Source of the DNA: an uncultured bacterium
GTDB lineage: Bacteria > Bacteroidota > Bacteroidia > Bacteroidales > Bacteroidaceae
Length of the DNA: 5,757 bases
Assembly (NCBI GenBank): GCA_945788485.1
Contig: CALZMB010000149.1
Coordinates: 1-5,757 of the forward strand
Direction of reading: 5' to 3'
Positions within the stretch are counted from its first letter, which is position 1, and every line of letters starts with the position of its first letter. Below are positions 1 through 5,681 of the stretch, one piece after another. The notes under the pieces were generated by a model. The model did not search any database, was not told the origin of the DNA, and saw only the letters and a program-made list of their open reading frames with translations. Made by a program: the position numbers and the translations under genes.

Positions 1-14
1 TACGCAAAAGACCT

Positions 15-22
15 TATTTTTG
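15..22 (+). promoter_or_regulatory. Possible -7 promoter box abutting pyrB
   Basis: The sequence TATTTTTG fits the Bacteroidota -7 consensus TAnnTTTG and ends 3 nt before the pyrB ATG. If it is used, transcription would begin at or almost at the start codon, giving a leaderless or near-leaderless mRNA. The matching -33 TTTG would lie outside the window and cannot be checked. The match may be chance in T-rich sequence. Confidence 0.25.
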
Positions 23-25
23 TAT

Positions 26-973
26 ATGGAGAAACAGAATTTCGTCACTATTGCCGACCTCTCAAAAGAGAAGATAATGTATCTTCTCGACATGGCAAAA
101 GAGTTTGAGCTCCATCCCGACCGAGAGCTTCTCAAGGGTCGCATCGTCGCCACCCTTTTCTTCGAACCGTCCACCCGCACCCGCCTCAGTTTCGAGACAG
201 CCGCCAACCGCCTCGGCGCAAAAGTCATCGGCTTCACTGACGCAAAAGTGACGAGTGCCACCAAAGGCGAGACATTGAAAGACACCATCCTCATGGTAGC
301 CAACTACGCCGACGTCATCGTCATGCGCCATCACATCGAGGGCGCAGCGCAATACGCCTCCGAGATTTCTCCCGTCCCCATCGTCAATGCCGGCGACGGC
401 GCACACATGCACCCCTCTCAGTGCCTCCTCGACCTCTATTCCATCTACAAGACGCAGGGCACGCTCGACAACCTGAACATCTGCCTCGTTGGCGACCTGA
501 AATACGGGCGCACCGTACATTCGCTCATCACTGCCATGCGCCATTTCAACCCCACCTTCCATTTCATCGCCCCCGACGAGCTGTCAATGCCCGACGAATA
601 CAAGCTCTACTGCCGCGACCACGGCATACGCTACGTCGAGCACACGCGCCTCGAACCGGATGTCATAGCCGACGCCGACATCATCTATATGACACGCGTG
701 CAGAAAGAGCGTTTCTCTGACCTCATGGAATACGAGCGCGTGAAAAACATCTACATCCTCCGTCGCGAGATGCTTTCCAATACGCGCGACAATATGCGCA
801 TACTCCATCCCCTGCCCCGTGTCAACGAGATTGCATACGACGTCGATGACGACCCGCACGCCTACTACATCCAGCAGGCACGCAACGGCCTCTTCGCACG
901 ACAAGCCATCTTCTGCCACATTCTCGGCATAACGAAAGAAGACGTCATCGCCGACAAGACAATACTCCATTAG
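26..973 (+). CDS. pyrB: Aspartate carbamoyltransferase, catalytic chain
   Basis: This cytosolic enzyme joins carbamoyl phosphate and L-aspartate to give N-carbamoyl-L-aspartate, the first committed step of pyrimidine synthesis. The product is 315 aa, close to the 311 aa of E. coli PyrB. Visible hallmarks are the carbamoyl-phosphate loop STRT at residues 49-52, the mobile loop SATKGET at 77-83 with Lys80 (E. coli Lys84 equivalent), HPSQ at 129-132, KYGRTVHS around Arg162, and HPLPR at 261-265. All key residues are present, so the enzyme should be active. ATG at 26 is preferred over the in-frame TTG at 20 because MEKQNF opens the protein in the usual family register. pyrI follows 160 nt downstream, so the product should be the catalytic trimer of a class B-type PyrB-PyrI holoenzyme. 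There is no Shine-Dalgarno-like sequence. Confidence 0.97.
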   Translation: MEKQNFVTIADLSKEKIMYLLDMAKEFELHPDRELLKGRIVATLFFEPSTRTRLSFETAANRLGAKVIGFTDAKVTSATKGETLKDTILMVANYADVIVMRHHIEGAAQYASEISPVPIVNAGDGAHMHPSQCLLDLYSIYKTQGTLDNLNICLVGDLKYGRTVHSLITAMRHFNPTFHFIAPDELSMPDEYKLYCRDHGIRYVEHTRLEPDVIADADIIYMTRVQKERFSDLMEYERVKNIYILRREMLSNTRDNMRILHPLPRVNEIAYDVDDDPHAYYIQQARNGLFARQAIFCHILGITKEDVIADKTILH

Positions 974-980
974 TTTTTCA

Positions 981-1118
981 GTTGACAAGTTGACGAGTTA
1001 ACAAGTTGAATGTACTGTGAACAAAAAAAACATTAACTCGTTTACTCGTCAACTAAGAGAGATTTGTCCTTGGACCCACTGACCAAAGGGAGGTAATCAA
1101 CTCGTCAACTCTTCAATT
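981..1118. repeat. Clustered 8-base repeats in opposing orientations
   Basis: Between pyrB and pyrI, four consecutive 8-mers of the form gttgacaa/gttgacga/gttaacaa/gttgaatg occupy 981-1012. Complementary versions (ttaactcg, tttactcg, tcaact) occupy about 1033-1054, and another block (caactcgtcaactcttcaa) occupies about 1098-1116. The first block can pair with either later block, giving two mutually exclusive stem-loops in the pyrBI transcript. The unit is short and degenerate, so slippage-driven repeat growth is also possible. No T-tract follows at a terminator-like distance from the first hairpin, although TTTTTT follows the last block at about 1117-1122. Confidence 0.7.
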
Positions 1119-1133
1119 TTTTACAACAATCCC

Positions 1134-1595
1134 ATGAACAAGAAAGAACGTCTCGTTGCCGCGATAGAGAACGGCACCGTCATCGACCATATACCAGCCG
1201 ACAAGACATTCCAGGTGGCATCACTCCTCAAACTACATGAGTTGTCGTCGCAAGTCACCATCGGCCTCAATTTCCGTTCGAAGAAACTTGGACGAAAAGG
1301 CATCATCAAAGTAGAAAACAAATTCTTCACCGACGACGAGATAAGCCAGCTCTCCGTCGTCGCACACAAAGTGGTGCTCAGCATCATACGCGACTACGAG
1401 GTCATAGAGAAGAAGACCGTCAACCTGCCCGACCATCTCGTCGGCATCGTGCGGTGCAACAACCCGAAGTGCATCACCAACAACGAGCCGATGAAGACAC
1501 ACTTCACCATAGTTGACAAAAACGCCCCCCACCCCGAGCTCCGCTGCCGCTACTGCGACAAAGTGCAAGACATAGACAAAGTGCAACTCATCTGA
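1134..1595 (+). CDS. pyrI: Aspartate carbamoyltransferase, regulatory chain
   Basis: This is the non-catalytic subunit that binds nucleotide effectors (CTP and ATP in the E. coli enzyme) and links catalytic trimers into the allosteric holoenzyme. The product is 153 aa, the same length as E. coli PyrI. The N-terminal nucleotide-binding domain shows the typical IENGTVIDHIPA opening and the GLNFRSKKLGRKGIIK segment. The C-terminal zinc domain carries Cys108, Cys113, Cys138 and Cys141, spaced as in the structural zinc site that contacts PyrB. It therefore looks intact and able to assemble with the upstream PyrB. The start is the ATG after a short A/C-rich leader. A good-looking gggaggt lies about 40 nt upstream, too far to act as its ribosome site. 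glyA begins 23 nt after the stop. Confidence 0.97.
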   Translation: MNKKERLVAAIENGTVIDHIPADKTFQVASLLKLHELSSQVTIGLNFRSKKLGRKGIIKVENKFFTDDEISQLSVVAHKVVLSIIRDYEVIEKKTVNLPDHLVGIVRCNNPKCITNNEPMKTHFTIVDKNAPHPELRCRYCDKVQDIDKVQLI

Positions 1596-1618
1596 TTACA
1601 CATAAACACCAAACCATC

Positions 1619-2899
1619 ATGACCAAAGACCAGACCATCTTCGATTTGATCGAACAAGAGCGCCAGCGCCAGCTCAAAGGCATGGAGCTCATCGCCAGCG
1701 AGAACTTCGTGAGCGACGACGTCATGCGCGCCATGGGTTCGTGCCTGACAAACAAATACGCCGAGGGCTATCCCGGCAAACGCTACTACGGCGGTTGTCA
1801 GGTAGTCGATAAAGTAGAGCAGCTCGCCATCGACCGCGTCTGCCGCCTCTTCGGCGCTGAATATGCCAACGTGCAGCCCCACTCCGGAGCACAGGCCAAT
1901 GCAGCCGTCCTCCTCGCCGTCCTCAAACCCGGCGACACCTTCATGGGCATGAATCTCGACCACGGCGGACACCTCTCACACGGCTCGCCCGTCAACACAT
2001 CCGGCATCCTCTACAACCCCGTCGGCTACACTCTCAACAAAGAGACAGGCCGCGTCGATTACGACGAGATGCACCGCCTCGCCCTGCAACACCGCCCGAA
2101 ACTCATCATCGGAGGCGGCTCAGCCTACAGCCGCGAATGGGACTACGCCCGAATGCGCGCCATAGCAGATGAAGTCGGCGCACTCCTCATGATTGACATG
2201 GCACACCCTGCCGGACTTATCGCTGCCGGACTGCTCGACAACCCCGTGCGCTACGCACACATCGTCACATCAACCACACACAAGACACTGCGCGGACCGC
2301 GCGGAGGCATCATCCTCATGCAGAAAGATTTCGACAACCCATGGGGGCTCACCACACCGAAAGGCGTAGTGAAGAAGATGTCGCAGCTGCTCAACTCCGC
2401 CGTCTTCCCGGGACAACAGGGCGGACCGCTCGAACACGTCATCGCAGCAAAAGCCGTCGCTTTCAACGAGGCGCTGCAGCCTGAGTTCAAAGAGTGGGCA
2501 AAGCAAGTGCAGCGCAACGCCGCCACACTCGCCGACGCTCTCACACAACGCGGCTTCACCATCGTCTCCGGCGGCACAGACAACCACTCTATGCTTGTCG
2601 ATCTCCGCTCGAAATATCCTGACCTCACAGGCAAGGTAGCTGAAAACGCACTCGTCGCCGCCGACATCACCGTCAACAAGAACATGGTGCCGTTCGACAC
2701 ACGTTCCGCTTTCCAGACATCGGGCATACGCCTCGGCACACCGGCCATCACCACACGCGGAGCAAAAGAAGACATGATGCTCCTCATTGCCGAACTCATT
2801 GAGACAGTACTCAACAACCCCGAAGACGAGACAGTCATCGCCAACGTACGCGCGAAAGTCAACGACGTGATGAAAGACTATCCGCTCTTCGCATGGTGA
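1619..2899 (+). CDS. glyA: Serine hydroxymethyltransferase
   Basis: This PLP enzyme interconverts serine plus tetrahydrofolate with glycine plus 5,10-methylene-tetrahydrofolate, the main source of one-carbon units for purines, thymidylate and methionine. The product is 426 aa, within the usual bacterial range. Hallmarks in order are LIASENF near the N-terminus, TNKYAEGYPGKRYYGG, QPHSGAQAN, the HGGHLSHGSPVN segment, Asp193 and His196 in IDMAHPAGL (cofactor contacts), and the PLP-binding Lys222 in STTHKTLRGPRGG. The family arginine region GIRLGTPA is present near the C-terminus. Nothing is truncated. It starts 23 nt after pyrI with no terminator between them, so cotranscription with pyrI is likely. 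A hairpin terminator follows its stop. Confidence 0.98.
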   Translation: MTKDQTIFDLIEQERQRQLKGMELIASENFVSDDVMRAMGSCLTNKYAEGYPGKRYYGGCQVVDKVEQLAIDRVCRLFGAEYANVQPHSGAQANAAVLLAVLKPGDTFMGMNLDHGGHLSHGSPVNTSGILYNPVGYTLNKETGRVDYDEMHRLALQHRPKLIIGGGSAYSREWDYARMRAIADEVGALLMIDMAHPAGLIAAGLLDNPVRYAHIVTSTTHKTLRGPRGGIILMQKDFDNPWGLTTPKGVVKKMSQLLNSAVFPGQQGGPLEHVIAAKAVAFNEALQPEFKEWAKQVQRNAATLADALTQRGFTIVSGGTDNHSMLVDLRSKYPDLTGKVAENALVAADITVNKNMVPFDTRSAFQTSGIRLGTPAITTRGAKEDMMLLIAELIETVLNNPEDETVIANVRAKVNDVMKDYPLFAW

Positions 2900-2922
2900 C
2901 ACGACATCCACACACCTCACAC

Positions 2923-2957
2923 AAGCCCTGCACCCTGCCAAACAAGGTGCAGGGCTT
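2923..2957 (+). terminator. Hairpin terminator after glyA
   Basis: A perfect 12-bp stem pairs aagccctgcacc (2923-2934) with ggtgcagggctt (2946-2957) around an 11-nt loop, 24 nt after the glyA stop. The T-tract is short (TTT at the stem end), so strength is uncertain. The stem would also work on the minus strand, where AAG-rich sequence becomes T-rich only weakly. Its core matches the terminator after xpt. Confidence 0.75.
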
Positions 2958-3010
2958 TGACGTTTATGCAGATAGACAAAACACAGAAAACAAAAACAAA
3001 AAAACAAGAA

Positions 3011-3592
3011 ATGAATTTCCTTGAAGAGAAAATCAAAGCAGACGGCGTCATCAAACAAGGCAACATACTGAAAGTCGATAACTTTCTCAACCATCAGTTA
3101 GACATCGACATCCTGCGCCAGATAGCCCACGAACTGAAGCGGCGCTTCCGCGGCAAAGAGGTAAACAAAATCCTCACCATCGAAGCCAGTGGCATCGCAA
3201 TCGCCACGCTTTTGGGCGACCTCTACGATGTTCCCGTAGTGTTCGCGAAGAAAGGGCAGACAGCCAACAGCACCGACGACAAATACGTGTCGCACGCCTA
3301 TTCGTTCACCCACAAACGCCACAACGACGTCTTCGTGTCGCGGCCCTACCTCACATCAGCCGACAAGGTGCTCATCGTTGATGACTTCCTTGCAGACGGG
3401 CAGGCATGTCTCGCCCTCATCGACATCGTAAGGCAAGCGGGAGGCGAAGTGGCGGGCATCGGCATCGCCATCGAAAAAGGACAGCAGAAAGGCGGACAGA
3501 TACTGCGCGAGGCAGGCCACCATCTCGAATCCATAGCCATCCTCGACACGATGGATTACGAGACGCAGGAAATCACATTCCGGCAAGCATGA
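3011..3592 (+). CDS. xpt: Xanthine phosphoribosyltransferase
   Basis: This purine salvage enzyme transfers phosphoribose from PRPP to xanthine, giving XMP on the way to GMP. The product is 193 aa, like B. subtilis Xpt (194 aa). The start at 3011 gives MNFLEEKIKADGVI, which aligns with the family N-terminus. In-frame starts further upstream would run into the glyA terminator and add a lysine-rich tail encoded by the A-rich leader. Visible features are KVDNFLNHQLDIDI near residues 21-34, TIEASGIA, PVVFAKK, and the PRPP-binding motif VLIVDDFLADGQA at 120-132 with the acidic pair Asp124-Asp125. Related purine phosphoribosyltransferases share this fold, so exact base preference is inferred from overall resemblance. 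No purine riboswitch is visible in the short leader. It is flanked by terminators and is probably expressed alone or by readthrough from glyA. Confidence 0.93.
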   Translation: MNFLEEKIKADGVIKQGNILKVDNFLNHQLDIDILRQIAHELKRRFRGKEVNKILTIEASGIAIATLLGDLYDVPVVFAKKGQTANSTDDKYVSHAYSFTHKRHNDVFVSRPYLTSADKVLIVDDFLADGQACLALIDIVRQAGGEVAGIGIAIEKGQQKGGQILREAGHHLESIAILDTMDYETQEITFRQA

Positions 3593-3639
3593 CAAAGTCC
3601 TGCACCTGACACACGAGGTGCAGGACTTTGTATTTGTTT
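3593..3639 (+). terminator. Strong terminator after xpt
   Basis: A perfect 15-bp stem (3593-3607 with 3616-3630) encloses an 8-nt loop and is followed by a T-rich tail (tatttgttt). The first stem base directly follows the xpt TGA. The A-rich left flank lets it work in either direction. It marks the boundary between the housekeeping block and the AT-richer region beyond. Confidence 0.88.
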
Positions 3640-3831
3640 GTTCACCCTGGTGTCCCGTATTATTCTCATTCATACGGAATAACACGAATGGTCACAGCTG
3701 ATTTCTATCCAAAGATAGCATTTGCATAGAAAATCGCACAACCGTCAAGGGAGAGAAAGCAGAAAAAGATAGTGTCAGAGATGCGAACAGAAAACAGAAA
3801 GTGGATGCGAGAACAGGCATCTTGTACCTTG

Positions 3832-3868
3832 GTTGTATCTCAGTCGGCATATATGGCTGATATACAAC
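3832..3868. repeat. Imperfect inverted repeat
   Basis: The outer arms gttgtat and atacaac are perfect complements. After one mismatched pair, tcag pairs with ctga, giving a stem of about 12 positions around a 13-nt centre (3844-3856) containing catatatg. It is not followed by a T-run, so it is not an obvious terminator. It may be a protein-binding site or the fold of an untranslated RNA. An SD-like ggaggt sits immediately downstream at about 3870, but no ORF follows it. Confidence 0.5.
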
Positions 3869-4013
3869 GGAGGTTAATAATTCGGCGGCAACTCAACCTA
3901 ACAGAAATACACTTGTGTTAGTAAATAGAAGGACTATAATTCAAAAAAGGTGTCATTTAGGTTTCTATCAAAGAAAATCAATGGCAAAAATGGAAAATAT
4001 TTGCATTCAATTC

Positions 4014-4031
4014 AATTAATTTTGATTAATT
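4014..4031. promoter_or_regulatory. Candidate operator before the HTH regulator gene
   Basis: The 7-bp arms aattaat and attaatt form a perfect inverted repeat around a tttg centre. It lies just upstream of the -7 box of the regulator gene, where a small Cro/C1-type dimer would block or modulate its own transcription. The low-complexity AT context makes chance possible. Confidence 0.35.
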
Positions 4032-4035
4032 TTTG

Positions 4036-4043
4036 TATCTTTG
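4036..4043 (+). promoter_or_regulatory. -7 promoter box for the regulator-dinD cassette
   Basis: TATCTTTG matches the Bacteroidota -7 consensus TAnnTTTG and ends 19 nt before the regulator ATG, giving a short leader of roughly 15 nt. TTTG sequences occur at 4000-4003 and 4021-4024, but neither has the usual 19-21 nt spacing to the -7 box. The -33 element is therefore weak or absent. Confidence 0.55.
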
Positions 4044-4062
4044 CCACAAAAATGAAAGTAAT

Positions 4063-4281
4063 ATGGAAAAAGCAAACAAAAATCTCAATCGCATTAAGGT
4101 TATTCTTGCAGAGAAGAACCTACAAAACAAATGGTTGGCAGAGAAGATAGGCAGAGACCAAGCCACTGTTTCCAAATGGGCAACCAATTCAACCCAGCCA
4201 AGCCTTGATATGCTGATTAAGATTGCGAAGGTCTTGGAAGTTGAACTCACAGACTTGGTGAGGATTCCAGAGGATGATTAA
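4063..4281 (+). CDS. Small Cro/C1-type (XRE) helix-turn-helix regulator
   Basis: This 72-aa protein is essentially one DNA-binding domain. The helix-turn-helix covers about residues 22-40 (NKWLAEKIGRDQATVSKWAT), with the turn at IGRDQ and the recognition helix QATVSKWA. It is followed by the typical TQPSLDMLIKIAKVLEVELTDLV helices. Such short XRE proteins include controller (C) proteins of restriction-modification systems and phage-type repressors. ATG at 4063 is chosen because it follows the promoter box and starts the domain in register; another ATG at 4052 is in a different frame. The gene ends 3 nt before the dinD homologue, so the two are very likely cotranscribed and translationally coupled. 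That makes control of the cassette the probable role. The precise target is unknown. Confidence 0.88.
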   Translation: MEKANKNLNRIKVILAEKNLQNKWLAEKIGRDQATVSKWATNSTQPSLDMLIKIAKVLEVELTDLVRIPEDD

Positions 4282-4284
4282 AAA

Positions 4285-5121
4285 ATGACAGGTATGAAAC
4301 AAGAAGAAATAAGACTGCTCTTTCAACAGTTTGAACAGGTGGCATGCGTTTCCGGCGATGTGGAATGTTGGAGCGCAAGGGAACTGTGTGAGTTGATGGG
4401 GTATAAGTTATGGCAAAACTTTACCAAAGTAATAGAAAAAGCCAAGGCAGCATGTAGCAATGTAGGCCAGAATATCGAAGACCATTTTATTGACGTCAAT
4501 AAAATGGTTAGTATAGGCTCAGGTGCTGAGCGTCAGATAGATGACATTATGCTCACACGCTACGCCTGCTATCTTGTGGCGCAGAATGGCGACCCGCGCA
4601 AGCCGCAGATAGCCTTTGCTCAGACCTACTTCGCTGTTCAGACACGTCGTGCCGAGTTGGTGGAGCAACGATTGCTGGAATGGGAACGTGTCAAGGCCCG
4701 CACCAAGTTGCAGGAGACGGAGCGCACCCTATCGGGCGTTCTTTATGAGCGTGGCATTAATGACAAGAGTTTTGGCGTTATCCGTTCAAAAGGTGACCAA
4801 GCTCTTTTCGGTCTAAGCACAGCCACCCTGAAGCGCAAAATGGGCATACCCGACAAGCGAACTTTAGCCGATTTCCTGCCCACTATCAGCATCAAGGCAA
4901 AAGACTTTGCAGCCGAGATGACCAGCGTGAACGTGCAGACAAAAGACCTCCATGGCGAGGGCAGCATCACGCAGGAGCATATCGACAACAATGCTGCCGT
5001 CAGGAAGATGCTGGTATATCGTGGCATCATTCCTGAAAACCTCCCTACTGCAGAGGATGTGAAGAAGGTGGAACGGAGGTTAGAGAGTGAACAGAAGAAA
5101 GTGTTAGGAAAGAAAAAATAA
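4285..5121 (+). CDS. dinD: DNA-damage-inducible protein D homologue
   Basis: The 278-aa product resembles E. coli DinD (274 aa), an SOS-induced protein reported to disassemble RecA filaments in vitro. It opens with a Bro-N-like region: WSARELCELMGY at residues 29-40, then EKAKAACSNVGQNIEDHF. The strongest match is MVSIGSGAERQIDDI followed by TRYACYLVAQNGDPRKPQIA and QTYFAVQTRR at 91-122, almost the E. coli wording. A charged, probably helical or coiled segment follows at about 123-157. The C-terminal half (LFGLSTATLKRKMGIP and PENLPTAEDVKKVE) also fits the family. Met4 at 4294 is an alternative start. It sits between an XRE regulator and a methyltransferase fragment, suggesting a defence or damage-response cassette. 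No LexA-type box was recognised. The coding sequence contains a perfect 28-bp palindrome over codons 66-75. It appears intact; the molecular role here is inferred. Confidence 0.9.
   Translation: MTGMKQEEIRLLFQQFEQVACVSGDVECWSARELCELMGYKLWQNFTKVIEKAKAACSNVGQNIEDHFIDVNKMVSIGSGAERQIDDIMLTRYACYLVAQNGDPRKPQIAFAQTYFAVQTRRAELVEQRLLEWERVKARTKLQETERTLSGVLYERGINDKSFGVIRSKGDQALFGLSTATLKRKMGIPDKRTLADFLPTISIKAKDFAAEMTSVNVQTKDLHGEGSITQEHIDNNAAVRKMLVYRGIIPENLPTAEDVKKVERRLESEQKKVLGKKK
4481..4508. repeat. Perfect 28-bp palindrome inside dinD
   Basis: The stretch reads identically on both strands: accattttattgac on the left is the exact complement of gtcaataaaatggt on the right, with TGACGTCA at the centre. 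It lies in dinD codons 66-75. Homology ends sharply, as the flanking bases on both sides do not pair. It could be a dimer-protein operator, a recombination or integration target, or an mRNA hairpin affecting expression. Confidence 0.9.
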
Positions 5122-5127
5122 AAATAG

Positions 5128-5313
5128 ATGGCAAAAAATATAGCTTCATTGTTCTCCGGATGCGTAGGATTAGATCTCGGCTTTACAGGAGGCTTTAATT
5201 TCCGTGGTCAAGACTACCCAAGGCTTGACACGAACATCGTATTTGCAAACGTCTTTTACCGCAGGTTTACCTTCGCACCCAAACTCATTGCCTCGGAATA
5301 TTGCCTGAAATAA
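5128..5313 (+). pseudogene. 5' fragment of a C5 cytosine DNA methyltransferase
   Basis: The first ~41 codons carry motif I of Dcm-type DNA (cytosine-5) methyltransferases: IASLFSGCVGLDLGFTGGF, then DYPRLDTNIVFAN, where the intact family would continue with an acidic motif II. After about 5250 the reading frame enters unrelated sequence and stops at 5313, giving 61 codons against 300 or more in complete enzymes. The catalytic PC motif, ENV motif and target-recognition domain are all missing, so it cannot methylate DNA. Motif I itself reads FSGCVG where FxGxGG is expected, a Gly-to-Val change in the AdoMet-binding loop. It starts 6 nt after dinD, so it was the third gene of the cassette. A rearrangement or an assembly join at about 5250/5251 would explain the break. 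Confidence 0.85.
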
Positions 5314-5580
5314 CCTCGAACTCCCTGTCCACTTTGGATAGTTCATCTTTGGACAAAGCATAGATGCAGTCGGTTGAGTGTCCTCTTCCTCCTCCTTGCA
5401 TGGCATAGTATTCAAGCACTGCTCGATACTCTGCTCATGCTTCCCTCGTCGGTTGGCTGCTATTATTCTGTGTGCGAGGATGGTCTTTTCGCCACCGATG
5501 GAGGGGCGGTTTGCTCCGCTCGGCTCCAGATAATCGTTTACTGCGTCACGCATAAAACCGATAGTTGTCGATAGAACGCC
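5251..5580 (-). pseudogene. Coding-like, broken minus-strand sequence
   Basis: No family was recognised. On the minus strand an open frame starts at ATG 5553 with MRDAVNDYLEPSGANRPS, then IGGEKTILAHRIIAANRRGK. The frame is also open upstream of this ATG to about 5635. It runs on to 5170, but its last ~27 codons are antisense to the methyltransferase fragment, so it cannot be an original full gene. A second minus frame (5434 to 5285) reads LEYYAMQGGGRGHS then TDCIYALSKDELSKVDREF and stops at 5287-5285. Both stretches look protein-like and meet at about 5415-5435, consistent with one gene carrying a frameshift. This is an impression from composition only, and the stretch may be non-coding. Confidence 0.3.
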
Positions 5581-5594
5581 GGGAGTTGTGGTGC

Positions 5595-5602
5595 CAAAGG
5601 TA
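5595..5602 (-). promoter_or_regulatory. Possible minus-strand -7 box at the repeat edge
   Basis: Read on the minus strand, this is TACCTTTG, a TAnnTTTG match about 40 nt before the ATG at 5553. It exists only because the outermost repeat copy diverges (the others read TACCTCTG). No TTTG lies at the proper -33 distance. If real, the repeat array would overlap the promoter, as in self-regulated plasmid replication genes. Confidence 0.2.
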
Positions 5603-5663
5603 TTATCTTGTGATGTCAGAGGTATTGTTTTGTGATGTCAGAGGTATTGTTTTGTGATGCCAG
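5598..5663. repeat. Three tandem 22-bp direct repeats, family A (iteron-like)
   Basis: Three head-to-tail copies lie at 5598-5619, 5620-5641 and 5642-5663. The unit begins aggtattgttttgtgatg and ends tcag or ccag. Copy 1 has two differences from copy 2 and copy 3 has one. A degenerate half copy (ttgtggtgccaa) precedes the array at 5586-5597. The 22-bp period is about two helical turns, putting each copy on the same DNA face, as for iterons bound by a replication initiator. Confidence 0.9.
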
Positions 5664-5681
5664 AAATAGCTTTTGGCAACC

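Larger units (their letters stand above)
3640..4035. other. AT-rich gap without a convincing gene
   Basis: About 400 nt show no reading frame with recognisable protein character on either strand. The stretch is richer in A and T than the upstream genes. It holds several short inverted repeats: ccgtat/atacgg at 3655-3660 and 3672-3677, a nested hairpin at about 3700-3735, a larger one at 3832-3868, and ctaaca/tgttag at 3898-3903 and 3916-3921. It could be an untranslated regulatory region, an unrecognised small RNA, or decayed DNA at the edge of an insertion. Confidence 0.5.

Noticed and set aside
1086..1095. The sequence aaagggaggt as a ribosome binding site for pyrI
   Set aside because: It is about 40 nt before the pyrI ATG with no nearer start codon, and Bacteroidota generally do not depend on Shine-Dalgarno pairing.
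2290..2302. The odd palindrome gcgcgg-a-ccgcgc in glyA
   Set aside because: It is short, GC-rich and lies over the conserved PLP-lysine region (LRGPRGG), so codon choice explains it.
2957..3010. An N-terminal extension of xpt from an upstream in-frame start
   Set aside because: It would begin inside the glyA terminator stem and add a lysine-rich segment encoded by an A-rich leader. The family N-terminus matches the ATG at 3011.
3950..4150. A 66-codon + strand frame overlapping the XRE gene
   Set aside because: It runs through promoter-like sequence and then overlaps the convincing HTH gene in another frame. Its translation has no recognisable domain.
5170..5553. A 127-codon minus-strand open frame as an intact gene
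   Set aside because: Its last ~27 codons are antisense to a clear methyltransferase motif I and cross the junction at about 5250, so it is at best a chimera of a broken gene and antisense sequence.
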